NCBI RefSeq assembly: GCF_029258205.1
Contig: NZ_JARHZJ010000016.1
Span: 1-47,963, forward strand
Reading direction: 5' to 3'
DNA from: Clostridium sp.
GTDB lineage: Bacteria > Bacillota > Clostridia > Clostridiales > Clostridiaceae
DNA: 47,963 nt
In this document: positions 16,033-24,902 of the stretch, piece after piece
Layout: the number at the start of each line of letters is the position of its first letter
Numbering within the stretch: position 1 is the stretch's first letter
Made by a program: the position numbers and the translations under genes
The notes under the pieces: model-generated
Told to the model about the DNA's origin: nothing
Database searches by the model: none
The model's input: only the letters and a program-made list of their open reading frames with translations

Positions 16033-17574
16033 TTGGAATTAAAAGTTTTTGAATTCACAAAAGGTACTTTAGAATTACTTAAGGAGATGAAAAAAGATTT
16101 AGCATACAGTGCAAATTTGCTTGATGATTTTTTCTATTCCCTGCTAGAGAACTCTTGTGAAGGATTTTTTAATATATCGACTAGAGTAAAATCATCTTCT
16201 AGTCTAAAAGAGAAAATCATAAGACACAATTATTATATAAAATATGAATCACCTAATGATCTATTTAAAAACCTATCTGATTTAATAGGTGTAAGAATAG
16301 AATGTAGATTTATAGAAGATGAGGAGCATATATTTAAATTTATAAAAACAATATTTAATTGTAATAATGAAGATGGATTTTCTTATTCAACACAAAATCC
16401 AAATATATTTTTAGACCTTAGAGAAAATCAACCTTTGAAACAAAAAAATGGTTTTGAATTATATAGAATAGACGGTTTTATTCTAAATGAAGAAAAAAAA
16501 TTTAATTTTGAACTTCAAATAAAATCTATGGTAAATAATTTTTGGGGTGAAATTGAACATAAAATAATATATAAAAACTATAATATGATTTTAGGAGATA
16601 AATTTTATAAAAATATCCTTAATTCTATAAAAAATAATTTATGTTTAATCGATAATCAACTTCTAACTATATTCAACCATGTTAATTCTCACATGGATAA
16701 TTCTAATGGCGTTGGGTTAAAAAAAGAAGGTATTGAAATTCTACTTTCTAAAATGATATATGATATATACTCTTCTAAAGTAAAACACGATTTAGGTATA
16801 TCTGTTGATTTTAGAAATGCTTGCGACATAATAATAGATTATATATTTACTAAAAACAATTGTAATACTTCTCAAGAATATTACAATACTTTCGTAAATA
16901 CTTCAGTAAGATTAAACGAAGTTTTTAAGGATTCCATATCTTTTAAAAACAAATTATCTATAGGTGTTGAACCTTTATTCTTTGACTCAGAATTTTCTAA
17001 TTCAATTGGAAATAAACTAGCTCATGCTATGAATTATGATTTTCATTGGAACTTATTTTTTAAAATACTATTTCAAATAGAGCCTGGTAACAATAGAGAA
17101 GATTTTTATTCATTTATAAGATACTTAGAAACTATTTTTTCTAATAGGGATTCCTATTTAAACCTTTATTTAACCTTTTCAGCTGAAGAAGTATCAACAA
17201 TAAAAGATCATATTTTATTCTCTTTAAATAAAGCATTCTTAGAAATTAACTCTATAAAATTTATTTATAGAGATAAACTTTCTGAAATATTTAGTCATAT
17301 AGATGATTATGTTAAATTTTTATGTGAAGGTATAGATTCTTACGAAAATTATGAAAGCCATAAATATCTTTATACAGAATATCTTTATATTACTATATTA
17401 AGTTCCTTTAATATGGATTTGGATAAAAATTCAATATTAGAATTTGCTAGTGAACTTAAAAATAGCAAATCTAAACTTAGAATAAGCTATAAAGGAATAA
17501 AACTTTTAGCATCTACCCCTGAAAATTGTACTATCAACATAAATGAACTTTTAGAACAAATATATATAAGATAA
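16033..17574 (+). CDS. RelA/SpoT synthetase-domain protein with long C-terminal extension
   Basis: A 513-residue protein. Residues 40-190 match the RelA/SpoT synthetase domain: RVKSSSSLKEKI (substrate loop), SDLIGVRIECRF (metal Asp), NGFELYRIDG at the G-loop, and FELQIKSMVNNFWGEIEHKIIYK (catalytic Glu and adenine-binding region). It lacks the HD hydrolase and the TGS/ACT domains of long Rel enzymes. The G-loop Tyr of classical enzymes (NGYRS) is replaced by Phe here. The C-terminal 320 residues match no domain I recognise and may be a regulatory or toxin-like extension. It starts with TTG after AAGGACGG. Likely makes (p)ppGpp or a related nucleotide, but activity is uncertain. It has its own promoter and terminator. 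Confidence 0.78.
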   Translation: MELKVFEFTKGTLELLKEMKKDLAYSANLLDDFFYSLLENSCEGFFNISTRVKSSSSLKEKIIRHNYYIKYESPNDLFKNLSDLIGVRIECRFIEDEEHIFKFIKTIFNCNNEDGFSYSTQNPNIFLDLRENQPLKQKNGFELYRIDGFILNEEKKFNFELQIKSMVNNFWGEIEHKIIYKNYNMILGDKFYKNILNSIKNNLCLIDNQLLTIFNHVNSHMDNSNGVGLKKEGIEILLSKMIYDIYSSKVKHDLGISVDFRNACDIIIDYIFTKNNCNTSQEYYNTFVNTSVRLNEVFKDSISFKNKLSIGVEPLFFDSEFSNSIGNKLAHAMNYDFHWNLFFKILFQIEPGNNREDFYSFIRYLETIFSNRDSYLNLYLTFSAEEVSTIKDHILFSLNKAFLEINSIKFIYRDKLSEIFSHIDDYVKFLCEGIDSYENYESHKYLYTEYLYITILSSFNMDLDKNSILEFASELKNSKSKLRISYKGIKLLASTPENCTININELLEQIYIR

Positions 17575-17581
17575 TATTTTT

Positions 17582-17624
17582 AGTTTATCAGTCTAATATA
17601 TAAAAATTTTTAGACTGATAAACT
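17582..17624 (+). terminator. terminator of the RelA/SpoT-like gene
   Basis: AGTTTATCAGTCTAA pairs with TTAGACTGATAAACT around a 13-base loop and is followed by TTTTTAT. Confidence 0.85.
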
Positions 17625-17728
17625 TTTTATATATTAAATTATAAATTTTTAATTTATATTAACTCTCTATTTTAAACTATTATTAATTATAATTAAAACA
17701 TAGCCGTAACTAAAAGAATATATCAAAT

Positions 17729-17840
17729 TAACTTTCTTTAAACGATACACTTACCTTTTGACCATTATTAGAGGCTTATATTGCTGACATAATCCCTACA
17801 ATTCTAGCTCATATTACAAAAACATCATATTATTTGTCTT
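17729..17840 (-). pseudogene. decayed 3' fragment of a Gfo/Idh/MocA-type oxidoreductase (tentative)
   Basis: The minus-strand frame ending at 17729 reads ARIVGIMSAI, a stop, then ASNNGQKVSVSFKES and a stop. It resembles the usual C-terminus of Gfo/Idh/MocA oxidoreductases (for example RVVEIIDAIYESARTGKKVEL). Two in-frame stops occur and nothing upstream continues the domain. It is probably a relic of a deleted gene. The match is short and could be chance. Confidence 0.35.
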
Positions 17841-17904
17841 TTTTTAATTTCATTTTTTCTATCATAAAAACCCAATTTAATTAAAGTTTCTTTATAAAAT
17901 TAAA

Positions 17905-18035
17905 GCTGATTTATAGGTATGTAAATAGATTAATTAAAAAGAAAATTTTTACTACAAACCTATAAATATATTGATTTGTAATAAAGCTCCCTATTAAATT
18001 AAGTTCTTTCCTTAAACATATACCTAAAAATCAGC
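17905..18035. repeat. 131-bp element with inverted ends (MITE-like or long hairpin)
   Basis: The left end GCTGATTTATAGGTATGTAA and the right end, whose complement is GCTGATTTTTAGGTATATGT, form imperfect inverted repeats of about 22 bases around roughly 85 bases of non-coding DNA that has a smaller inverted copy of the TAGGTnTGTA motif inside. It lies 26 bases after the hemL stop and may double as an mRNA end. I see no clear target-site duplication. The rest of 17575-18061 holds only the terminator and the decayed fragment. Confidence 0.45.
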
Positions 18036-18061
18036 ATTCATTTAAAATTTTTTAAAATTTA

Positions 18062-19339
18062 TTATCCTTCAAAGCTTTGAAAAGCTTCTAAGAATTTATC
18101 TATATGCTCTTCTGTATGTTTTACACTTAAGAACATTGCTTCAAATTGTGATGGTGGTATGTTAAATCCTTTGTTTAACATATGCAAGAAGTATCTTTTA
18201 AATCTTTCTCCATCACAAGTTTTTACATCATCGTAACATTTAACTTCTTTTAAATCAGTAAAGAATAAAGTTATCATTCCACCTTGTCTATTAACAACAA
18301 GGCCTATGCCTTTTTTCTTTGCTATTTCAAGAACACCCTGCTCAAGTTTTAATCCTATTTTTTCAATATGATCATAGTATGATGGATTTTCATAAAGTTT
18401 TTTAACTGTTGTAAGTCCTGCGCTCATTACTATTGGGTTTCCTGACATTGTTCCAGCTTGATAAACTCCACCTAGTGGTGATAAGTTTTCCATTATCTCT
18501 CTTCTTCCACCATATGCTCCACAAGGTAGACCACCACCCATTATTTTAGCATAAGTTACTAAATCAGGCTTAACATCAAATAAAGTTTGTGCTCCTTTAT
18601 AAGCTACTCTAAATCCACACATAACTTCATCAAATATAAGAAGCGCTCCATATTTATCACATAATTCTCTAAGTTTTCTCATAAACTTAGGATCACATTT
18701 AACAACTCCCATATTTCCAGCAACTGGCTCTATTATTATTCCAGCAATATCATTTCCGTACTTTTCAAATAGTTCTTCAACTTGCTTTTCATCATTGTAT
18801 ATTCCTATTAAAGTATTCTTTATACTTTCTTCTGGAACACCTAAACACCCTGGAATTCCTTCTGTTAATACTCCTGACCCAGCTTCTATTAAGAATCCGT
18901 CAAAATGTCCATGATAGCATCCTGCAAATTTAATTATTTTATCTTTCTTTGTGTATCCTCTTGCTAACTTTACAGCACTCATAGTAGCTTCTGTACCTGA
19001 GTTTACCATTCTTATCATATCAACATTGTCCAGTGTTTCACATAAAAATTTAGCTAAATCTAATTCTAATTTTGTTGAAGCACCAAAAGCTATACTTTCC
19101 TCTGATGTTTTCTTTATTGCTTCTACCACATCTTCATCACAATGGCCTAATATCATTGGTCCCCAAGCTAAAACAAAGTCAATATATTCATTTCCATTCT
19201 CGTCCTTTATAATAACTCCTTTACCACTTTTTATTACTGGAGGATTTATTCCAACACTTCCAAAAGATCTTACAGGACTATTAACTCCACCTGGCATGTA
19301 TTTTTTTGATTCTTCAAATATTTCTTTATTTCTGTCCAT
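18062..19339 (-). CDS. hemL: glutamate-1-semialdehyde 2,1-aminomutase
   Basis: A 425-residue PLP enzyme that converts glutamate-1-semialdehyde to 5-aminolevulinate, the second step of the C5 tetrapyrrole pathway. Family marks: [15 protein letters not shown] at the N-terminus, [36 protein letters not shown], and the PLP lysine in [19 protein letters not shown]. The ATG at 19339 is chosen because the GGAGA site is 8 bases away; the ATG two codons upstream is too close. It is the last gene of the hem operon, 63 bases after hemB. Confidence 0.96.
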   Translation of the reverse strand: MDRNKEIFEESKKYMPGGVNSPVRSFGSVGINPPVIKSGKGVIIKDENGNEYIDFVLAWGPMILGHCDEDVVEAIKKTSEESIAFGASTKLELDLAKFLCETLDNVDMIRMVNSGTEATMSAVKLARGYTKKDKIIKFAGCYHGHFDGFLIEAGSGVLTEGIPGCLGVPEESIKNTLIGIYNDEKQVEELFEKYGNDIAGIIIEPVAGNMGVVKCDPKFMRKLRELCDKYGALLIFDEVMCGFRVAYKGAQTLFDVKPDLVTYAKIMGGGLPCGAYGGRREIMENLSPLGGVYQAGTMSGNPIVMSAGLTTVKKLYENPSYYDHIEKIGLKLEQGVLEIAKKKGIGLVVNRQGGMITLFFTDLKEVKCYDDVKTCDGERFKRYFLHMLNKGFNIPPSQFEAMFLSVKHTEEHIDKFLEAFQSFEG

Positions 19340-19402
19340 ATTCATTCTCCTAACTATAAGATTGTTAACCAAATATATTTTTGATTATACTATAGTCTTA
19401 AA

Positions 19403-20368
19403 CTATTCTTGTAACCATTTAGCAGCTTCTATAGCATAGTAAGTTATTATCATATCTGCACCAGCTCTCTTCATTGATAAAAGCATTTCTAAAGCCACTT
19501 GCTTTTCATTTATAAGTCCAAGTTTAGCTGCTGCCTTAACCATAGCAAATTCACCACTTACATTATAAACACAAACTGGTACATCTACTTTATTTCTTAC
19601 TTCCTTAACAATATCTAAATATGATAAGGCAGGTTTAACCATAACTATATCTGCACCCTCTTCTATGTCTTGCTCTACTTCTTTTATAGCTTCTCTTGAG
19701 TTTGCAGGATCCATTTGATAAGTTTTTCTATCCCCAAATTGTGGTGCTGAATTAGCAGCTTCTCTAAAAGGTCCATAGAAAGCTGAGCAATATTTTGCAG
19801 AATAACTCATTATTCCAACGTTAAAAAATCCAGCTTCATCTAAAGCATTTCTCATAGACAATATTCTTCCATCCATCATATCTGAAGGAGCTACCATATG
19901 AGCACCAGCCTTAGCATGTGAAACTGCTATTTTATTTAAGAAACTTAAAGTCTTGTCATTATCTACATCTTTTCCTTCTATTATTCCACAATGACCATGA
20001 CTAGTATATTCACACATACAAACATCAGTTATTACTAATAAGTTTTTATAATCTTCTCTTAATTTTCTAATAGCTTTTTGAACAATTCCATTATCAGAAT
20101 ATGCCTCTGATCCACAAGCATCTTTATGATCTGGAAGCCCAAATATAATAATACCTTTTATATTTAAATCCACCACTTCATCAATTATTTCATTTAATCT
20201 ATCTAAAGATACATGATAGTTTCCTGGCAGAGAACTTATCTCCTTTTTTATGTTACTTCCTTCAACTACAAATACAGGAAATATAAAGTCATTTGCTGTT
20301 AAAATATTTTCTCTAACAAGATCTCTCATTTCCTTGTTTATTCTAAGTCTTCTTCCTCTCTTTATCAT
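19403..20368 (-). CDS. hemB: delta-aminolevulinic acid dehydratase (porphobilinogen synthase)
   Basis: A 321-residue enzyme that joins two 5-aminolevulinates into porphobilinogen. The zinc-site cysteines are seen in DVCMCEYTSHGHCGI; the active-site lysines are in SYSAKYCSAFYGPFREA and IVMVKPALSYLDI. The Cys-rich site marks it as a zinc-dependent type. ATG follows AGGAGG. It lies between the cobA-hemD fusion and hemL in the same operon. Confidence 0.97.
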   Translation of the reverse strand: MIKRGRRLRINKEMRDLVRENILTANDFIFPVFVVEGSNIKKEISSLPGNYHVSLDRLNEIIDEVVDLNIKGIIIFGLPDHKDACGSEAYSDNGIVQKAIRKLREDYKNLLVITDVCMCEYTSHGHCGIIEGKDVDNDKTLSFLNKIAVSHAKAGAHMVAPSDMMDGRILSMRNALDEAGFFNVGIMSYSAKYCSAFYGPFREAANSAPQFGDRKTYQMDPANSREAIKEVEQDIEEGADIVMVKPALSYLDIVKEVRNKVDVPVCVYNVSGEFAMVKAAAKLGLINEKQVALEMLLSMKRAGADMIITYYAIEAAKWLQE

Positions 20369-20424
20369 AATCTTTCCTCCTAATTTGTTTGTAATTTGCC
20401 TATAAAATTAATTTTACCACAAAT

Positions 20425-21903
20425 TTATTTTTTAACCTCTTGCCATATCTCCTCAATCTCACTTAAAAATCCATCTCCGGTATGTATTTTACACATTTTC
20501 CCTTCTATTCCACTTTCATTTAAAGCTTTTAATGTTACAGGTCCTATAGCTACACTTATTTTTTCTTTAAGATTTTCAAGTCCAATCATATTAATCATGT
20601 TTTTAACAGTTGAAGGACTTGTATATAATACAATATCCACTTCATTGAAAGCTCTTGGATTTTTAATATCTCCACATATAGTATCGTAAATATTAACTCT
20701 ATGACATTTTGCTCCTAAAGTAGCTAAATTATCAAACAAATATTCTCTACTTAGAGAAGAGCATGGAATTAATACTTCTTCTCCTTCTTTAATATCATCT
20801 TTTAAAACTTCAAATAAACCTTCTGCTGTAAATGAACGTGCTACTATAGTTGGGACAATTCCTCTAGCTACTAAAGCTTTTTTAGTTGCTTTTCCTAGAA
20901 CAGCAAAATCTGCTTTTATTTTTCTTATATCAACTTGATTTTTTACTAAATAATTAAAGAATACATTAACAGCATTTACTGAAGTAAATACTATGCGATC
21001 ATATTTTTCTAAAGTATTAATATATTCATCTAAATTCTTAGCAGTTTCTTTTATTTTTATAGAGTTTATTTCTGTTACTTCTGCACCTAACTCTTTTAGT
21101 TTCCATTTAATCTCTTTAGATTGTTCCTTAGATCTTGTTAAGCAAATATTAGCTCCAAATAGAGGTGAATTTTCATACCATGAAAGTTTTTCATTTAACG
21201 AAACGACATCTCCAACAACTATTATACAAGGTGATTCCAACTTAGCTTCTCTAACCTTTTTGCAAATATTTTCTAATGTTCCAATAACCTTTCTTTGATT
21301 TGAAGTTGTTCCTCTCATTACTACTCCACAAGGAGTTTCTATATCTTTACCATTTTCTAAAAGTTTTTCAACAATTGTCTCTAAATTTGAAAGTCCCATC
21401 ATAAATACTAATGTTCCATTTTCTTTTGCTAGTGCTTTCCAATTTACATTTAAAGTTCTTGCTGACATACCTGTCACAATATGAAAACTCTGTGCTAATC
21501 CTCTATGTGTTATTGGTATACCAGCATAATTTAAAACAGAAATAGGCGAAGTAACACCTGAAATAACTTCAAAAGGTATGTTTTCTTCTACTAAGGCTAA
21601 TACTTCCTCTCCACCTCTTCCAAAAACATATGGATCTCCGCCTTTTACTCTACCAACAACATGGCCTTTTTTAGCAAGTTCAACTATACTTTCATTTATC
21701 TCTTCCTGTGTTTTATAATGACATCCTGGCTCTTTTCCACAATAATAAATCTCACAGTCATCATTTAAATAATTAAGTATATTGTTTCCAACTAATCTAT
21801 CATATAAGACAGCTGTACATTTTTGTAATGCATTTATTGCCTTAATTGTTAATAACTCTTCATCTCCTGGACCTGCTCCTATTATATATGCTTTTTTACT
21901 CAT
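20425..21903 (-). CDS. cobA-hemD: fused uroporphyrinogen-III C-methyltransferase / uroporphyrinogen-III synthase
   Basis: A 492-residue fusion. Residues 1-240 are SUMT (CobA): GAGPGDEELLTIKA, AVLYDRLV, VGRVKGGDPYVFGRGGEE and the SPISVLNYAGIPITHRGLA loop, making precorrin-2 from uroporphyrinogen III with S-adenosylmethionine. Residues 245-492 are HemD: ICLTRSKEQSKE, FTSVNAV, PCSSLSREYL and YTSPSTVKNMI. HemD makes the product that the SUMT half uses, so the fusion links two consecutive steps on the siroheme and cobalamin branch. ATG follows AGGAGG and is 8 bases after the hemC stop. Confidence 0.95.
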   Translation of the reverse strand: MSKKAYIIGAGPGDEELLTIKAINALQKCTAVLYDRLVGNNILNYLNDDCEIYYCGKEPGCHYKTQEEINESIVELAKKGHVVGRVKGGDPYVFGRGGEEVLALVEENIPFEVISGVTSPISVLNYAGIPITHRGLAQSFHIVTGMSARTLNVNWKALAKENGTLVFMMGLSNLETIVEKLLENGKDIETPCGVVMRGTTSNQRKVIGTLENICKKVREAKLESPCIIVVGDVVSLNEKLSWYENSPLFGANICLTRSKEQSKEIKWKLKELGAEVTEINSIKIKETAKNLDEYINTLEKYDRIVFTSVNAVNVFFNYLVKNQVDIRKIKADFAVLGKATKKALVARGIVPTIVARSFTAEGLFEVLKDDIKEGEEVLIPCSSLSREYLFDNLATLGAKCHRVNIYDTICGDIKNPRAFNEVDIVLYTSPSTVKNMINMIGLENLKEKISVAIGPVTLKALNESGIEGKMCKIHTGDGFLSEIEEIWQEVKK

Positions 21904-21911
21904 ATTTCCTC

Positions 21912-22787
21912 CTAGATCTCTCCTAATATTTTTTCTGCAAGTTTTTTTCCTAATAATATATTATCTTCTTTATTTCCTAATATATCTTTTTTGACTATTT
22001 TATTATTTACAGTAAATGTACCTATCATATATAAGTCACTATCTTTAACTTCTGAATAAGCACCTATAAGACTGTGACATCCTCCGTTTAATACCTTCAT
22101 AAAGCTTCTTTCAGCTTCAACAGTAGTTCTAACCTCTTTGCTATCTAATTCTTTAAAATAATTATTAAATTCTCCACCTTTTAAGCACTCTATTCCTAAA
22201 GCGCCTTGACCAATAGCAGGTAAAAATACCTTTGGATCAAAATAATCACTTATTATATCTTCCATACCAAGTCTTTTTAATCCTGCTGCCGCTAAAATTA
22301 TTCCATCTAAGTTTTCTTCAGTTATTTTTTTTATTCTAGTTTGAACATTACCTCTAATTGGAACAATCTCTAAATCGTTTCTAAATAACTTCAATTGCTC
22401 TGCACGTCTTATACTACTAGTTCCAATTCTAGCTCCTTTTCTTAAGTTAGATAAAGTTGATCCATTTAAAGAGACAAAGGCATCTCTTATATCTTCTCTT
22501 TCAGGCATTGCAACAAGCTCAAATTCACTAGGAAGTTCAAAAGGAACATCTTTCATACTATGAACTGCCCCATGGGCTTCTTTATTTAAAAGAGCTAGTT
22601 CTATCTCCTTTACAAATAGACCCTTACCACCTATTTTATTTAATGAAACATCTAGTCTTCTATCACCTTCTGTCATAACTAAAAGCTTCTTACTATCTAC
22701 ATTTTCTTTTTCTTTTAAAAGTTCCATAACTTTTTCAGTTTGCACTTGTGCTAACTTACTTTTTCTAGTCGCTATTATTAATTCCAT
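21912..22787 (-). CDS. hemC: hydroxymethylbilane synthase (porphobilinogen deaminase)
   Basis: A 291-residue enzyme that polymerises four porphobilinogens into hydroxymethylbilane. [20 protein letters not shown] is the family N-terminus. The cofactor-attaching cysteine is in [14 protein letters not shown]; the arginine-rich [11 protein letters not shown] and GNVQTRIKK segments bind the growing chain; [14 protein letters not shown] is conserved. The open frame extends 15 codons upstream, but only the ATG at 22787 has a GAGG site at the right distance and a normal N-terminus. Confidence 0.95.
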   Translation of the reverse strand: MELIIATRKSKLAQVQTEKVMELLKEKENVDSKKLLVMTEGDRRLDVSLNKIGGKGLFVKEIELALLNKEAHGAVHSMKDVPFELPSEFELVAMPEREDIRDAFVSLNGSTLSNLRKGARIGTSSIRRAEQLKLFRNDLEIVPIRGNVQTRIKKITEENLDGIILAAAGLKRLGMEDIISDYFDPKVFLPAIGQGALGIECLKGGEFNNYFKELDSKEVRTTVEAERSFMKVLNGGCHSLIGAYSEVKDSDLYMIGTFTVNNKIVKKDILGNKEDNILLGKKLAEKILGEI

Positions 22788-22847
22788 TAATCCAACCCTC
22801 ACATTGATTATTTTTATATTTTCATACATCATAGTGTTATATTTACT

Positions 22848-23504
22848 TTAATCCTCAGTTAATGAATTAGCTAATTTTTCTCCTAAAACATTTCTTAAGT
22901 ATTCATATTCTCTTTTTTCTAAAATAGCATTTTTAAATTCTTCACTTGAAATAACCTCTATTATATTATCTTTTAATTCTTCTTTTTTAGCTTTCTCTCT
23001 AATAATAGCCGCCTTAATTGAATATATGTCATTTTCCTTAATAATATTTGATACTTGTTCTCCTATAGCTCTAGTTATCCTAGGTGATCCTAATTTGCTA
23101 CTTATGCTAAAGCCTAGATTTTCATAACATCTACTGTAAGGAATAGCTACCATACCATCTTTATAATTGGCTGCATTTAAATATAGTTTATACTCATCAT
23201 CACAATCCTTGCTTATTTTATTTACCAACGAACTTTCATCTACAGCTATTATTATAAGATGAGCCTCTTTTATAAACTCTTTATAATAGGTTCCCTTTTC
23301 AAGTTTCAAATTTTTATTTTCAATGTTTAAAATTTCTTTTGAAAAATCCTTAGATAAAATATGTACATAACAACCTTTTTCTAATAATCCTTTAACTTTT
23401 ATGGTGGCCGCTTTCCCTCCACCTATTACCTTAACATGAAATTTACTACTTATAATATTTATTGGTACTAAGTTAAAAATATCTTCTCTATTATTTCTAC
23501 ACAA
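22848..23504 (-). CDS. precorrin-2 dehydrogenase / sirohydrochlorin ferrochelatase-like (CysG N-domain)
   Basis: A 218-residue NAD-dependent enzyme like Met8/YlnF and the N-terminal domain of CysG. It oxidises precorrin-2 to sirohydrochlorin and may insert iron to give siroheme. The Rossmann segment FHVKVIGGGKAATIKVKGLL follows the usual PINIISSKF lead-in, and SKLGSPRITRAIGEQV is a conserved dehydrogenase motif. No ATG precedes the Rossmann fold, so a TTG start at 23504, inside the end of hemA and after GGAAGTG, is chosen; the genes overlap by 37 bases. The methyltransferase domain of CysG is missing here because it is fused to HemD downstream. Residues for ferrochelation cannot be judged by eye. 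Confidence 0.87.
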   Translation of the reverse strand: MCRNNREDIFNLVPINIISSKFHVKVIGGGKAATIKVKGLLEKGCYVHILSKDFSKEILNIENKNLKLEKGTYYKEFIKEAHLIIIAVDESSLVNKISKDCDDEYKLYLNAANYKDGMVAIPYSRCYENLGFSISSKLGSPRITRAIGEQVSNIIKENDIYSIKAAIIREKAKKEELKDNIIEVISSEEFKNAILEKREYEYLRNVLGEKLANSLTED

Positions 23505-24670
23505 GAACTATCACTTCCCTTTAAAGCTTCACTTTTTAAAAGTTCTATAGCCCTATTAACATAAGCATCAGCTGTACTTTTTATCATTTTTTCTGCTAAT
23601 TTAGCATTTTCTCCATTTCCTTTATTAGAAAAAGTCTTTATTCTTTCATTACAAATTTCATTTTCTCTTAATTTTATACTTCTTATTCTACTTGAAACTT
23701 CTCTTATTTTAAGCCAGTTTAAAAACTCCTCCACGCTTTCTTCAACTATATTCTTATATTCTTCCATTCTTTCTTTTCTTATTTTTTTATTCTTATCATC
23801 AATCTTACTTATTTCATCTATATCCTTAAGAATTACTCTCTCTTTTTCTGATAATTCTTTATCAACATCTCTTGGAACAGCTAAATCATATATATGTATT
23901 GCCTCACCTTCAGTTTCTATATCTTCATTTCTCACCACTGTATGAGGTGATGCTGTACAAGAAACTATACAATCAACATCATTTATAACTTGATTCTTTT
24001 CATTAAAATCTAAAACTTCTACAAATTTACCATCTAAATCCCTTGCCTTACTCTTATCCCTTACTATTAAATAAATACACTCTACTTTATGGCTTAAAAG
24101 ATGCTTAATTGCTAATTTACCAATCTCTCCATATCCTAATACCATAAATTTTTTGCATCCTTTTAATAAAGCACTATTTATGGATATTGATACTGATGAA
24201 ACTGGAACTTCAAACATTTTACACTCTGTTTTGAATTTTTTACCACAACCAATAGCTATTTCAAACATTTTTTGTAATTCTGATGAAATACTATTATCTG
24301 AAATAGCTACTTTATACGCATCTTTAATTTGCCCTAGAATTTGATCTTCCCCTAAAATTCTTGAATGGAAGCCACAAATAACCTCCATAAGATGGGTTAC
24401 TGCTCTCTTTTCTTTTGATAAAAACATATATTTTTTCAAATCATCATTCCAATTAAACACACTAAAAATCTTTTTAAAAATTTCATCCTCTGAAACCTTT
24501 TCAGTGCAATTAAAATAAATCTCTGTTCTATTACAAGTATTTAATATTACAACCTCTTTAAATGAATTTAATAATTCCTCTACGTATTTCTTATGTTTTT
24601 TAGGATATAAGGCTAATTTTTCTCTTATTTCTATTTCTACATTCCTTTTAACCCCTATAACTCCTATCAT
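23468..24670 (-). CDS. hemA: glutamyl-tRNA reductase
   Basis: A 400-residue enzyme that reduces Glu-tRNA to glutamate-1-semialdehyde, the entry to the C5 pathway. The catalytic cysteine is in VVILNTCNRTEIYF; GFHSRILGEDQILGQIKDAY is the classic signature; the NADPH motif is VLGYGEIGKLA; a coiled dimerisation helix fills the C-terminus. ATG follows AGGAGG. It is the first gene of the operon hemA, precorrin-2 dehydrogenase, hemC, cobA-hemD, hemB, hemL. The operon makes siroheme or corrin precursors; no haem branch gene (hemE, hemN, hemH) lies in this window. Confidence 0.96.
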   Translation of the reverse strand: MIGVIGVKRNVEIEIREKLALYPKKHKKYVEELLNSFKEVVILNTCNRTEIYFNCTEKVSEDEIFKKIFSVFNWNDDLKKYMFLSKEKRAVTHLMEVICGFHSRILGEDQILGQIKDAYKVAISDNSISSELQKMFEIAIGCGKKFKTECKMFEVPVSSVSISINSALLKGCKKFMVLGYGEIGKLAIKHLLSHKVECIYLIVRDKSKARDLDGKFVEVLDFNEKNQVINDVDCIVSCTASPHTVVRNEDIETEGEAIHIYDLAVPRDVDKELSEKERVILKDIDEISKIDDKNKKIRKERMEEYKNIVEESVEEFLNWLKIREVSSRIRSIKLRENEICNERIKTFSNKGNGENAKLAEKMIKSTADAYVNRAIELLKSEALKGSDSSCVEIIEKIFLT

Positions 24671-24728
24671 GAACTGCCTCCTAAGTTTCTATATCATCTG
24701 TTAAAATTTTATTAAAACACTTTATTTT

Positions 24729-24757
24729 ATAATATCATAAAAATTATATATGCCCAA
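24729..24757 (-). promoter_or_regulatory. promoter of the hem operon
   Basis: On the minus strand TTGGGC (24752-24757), a 17-base spacer and TATTAT (24729-24734), about 60 bases before the hemA start. It lies between the asr terminator and hemA, so the hem genes can be transcribed on their own. Confidence 0.5.
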
Positions 24758-24820
24758 TGAAATAATTATATTAGTTATATTAAAAATACATATTTATTAT
24801 AATTGATAACTTATATAAAT

Positions 24821-24850
24821 AAAAGCACTCTATAATCATAGAGTGCTTTT
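24821..24850 (-). terminator. terminator of the asrABC operon
   Basis: A perfect inverted repeat AAAAGCACTCTAT / ATAGAGTGCTTTT with a 4-base loop (24834-24837), followed on the minus strand by ATTTAT. It separates asrC from hemA. Confidence 0.9.
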
Positions 24851-24902
24851 TATTAGATGCCATTTAAATCAATATCTAGCTAAATAAAAGTCTAAACTTT
24901 TA

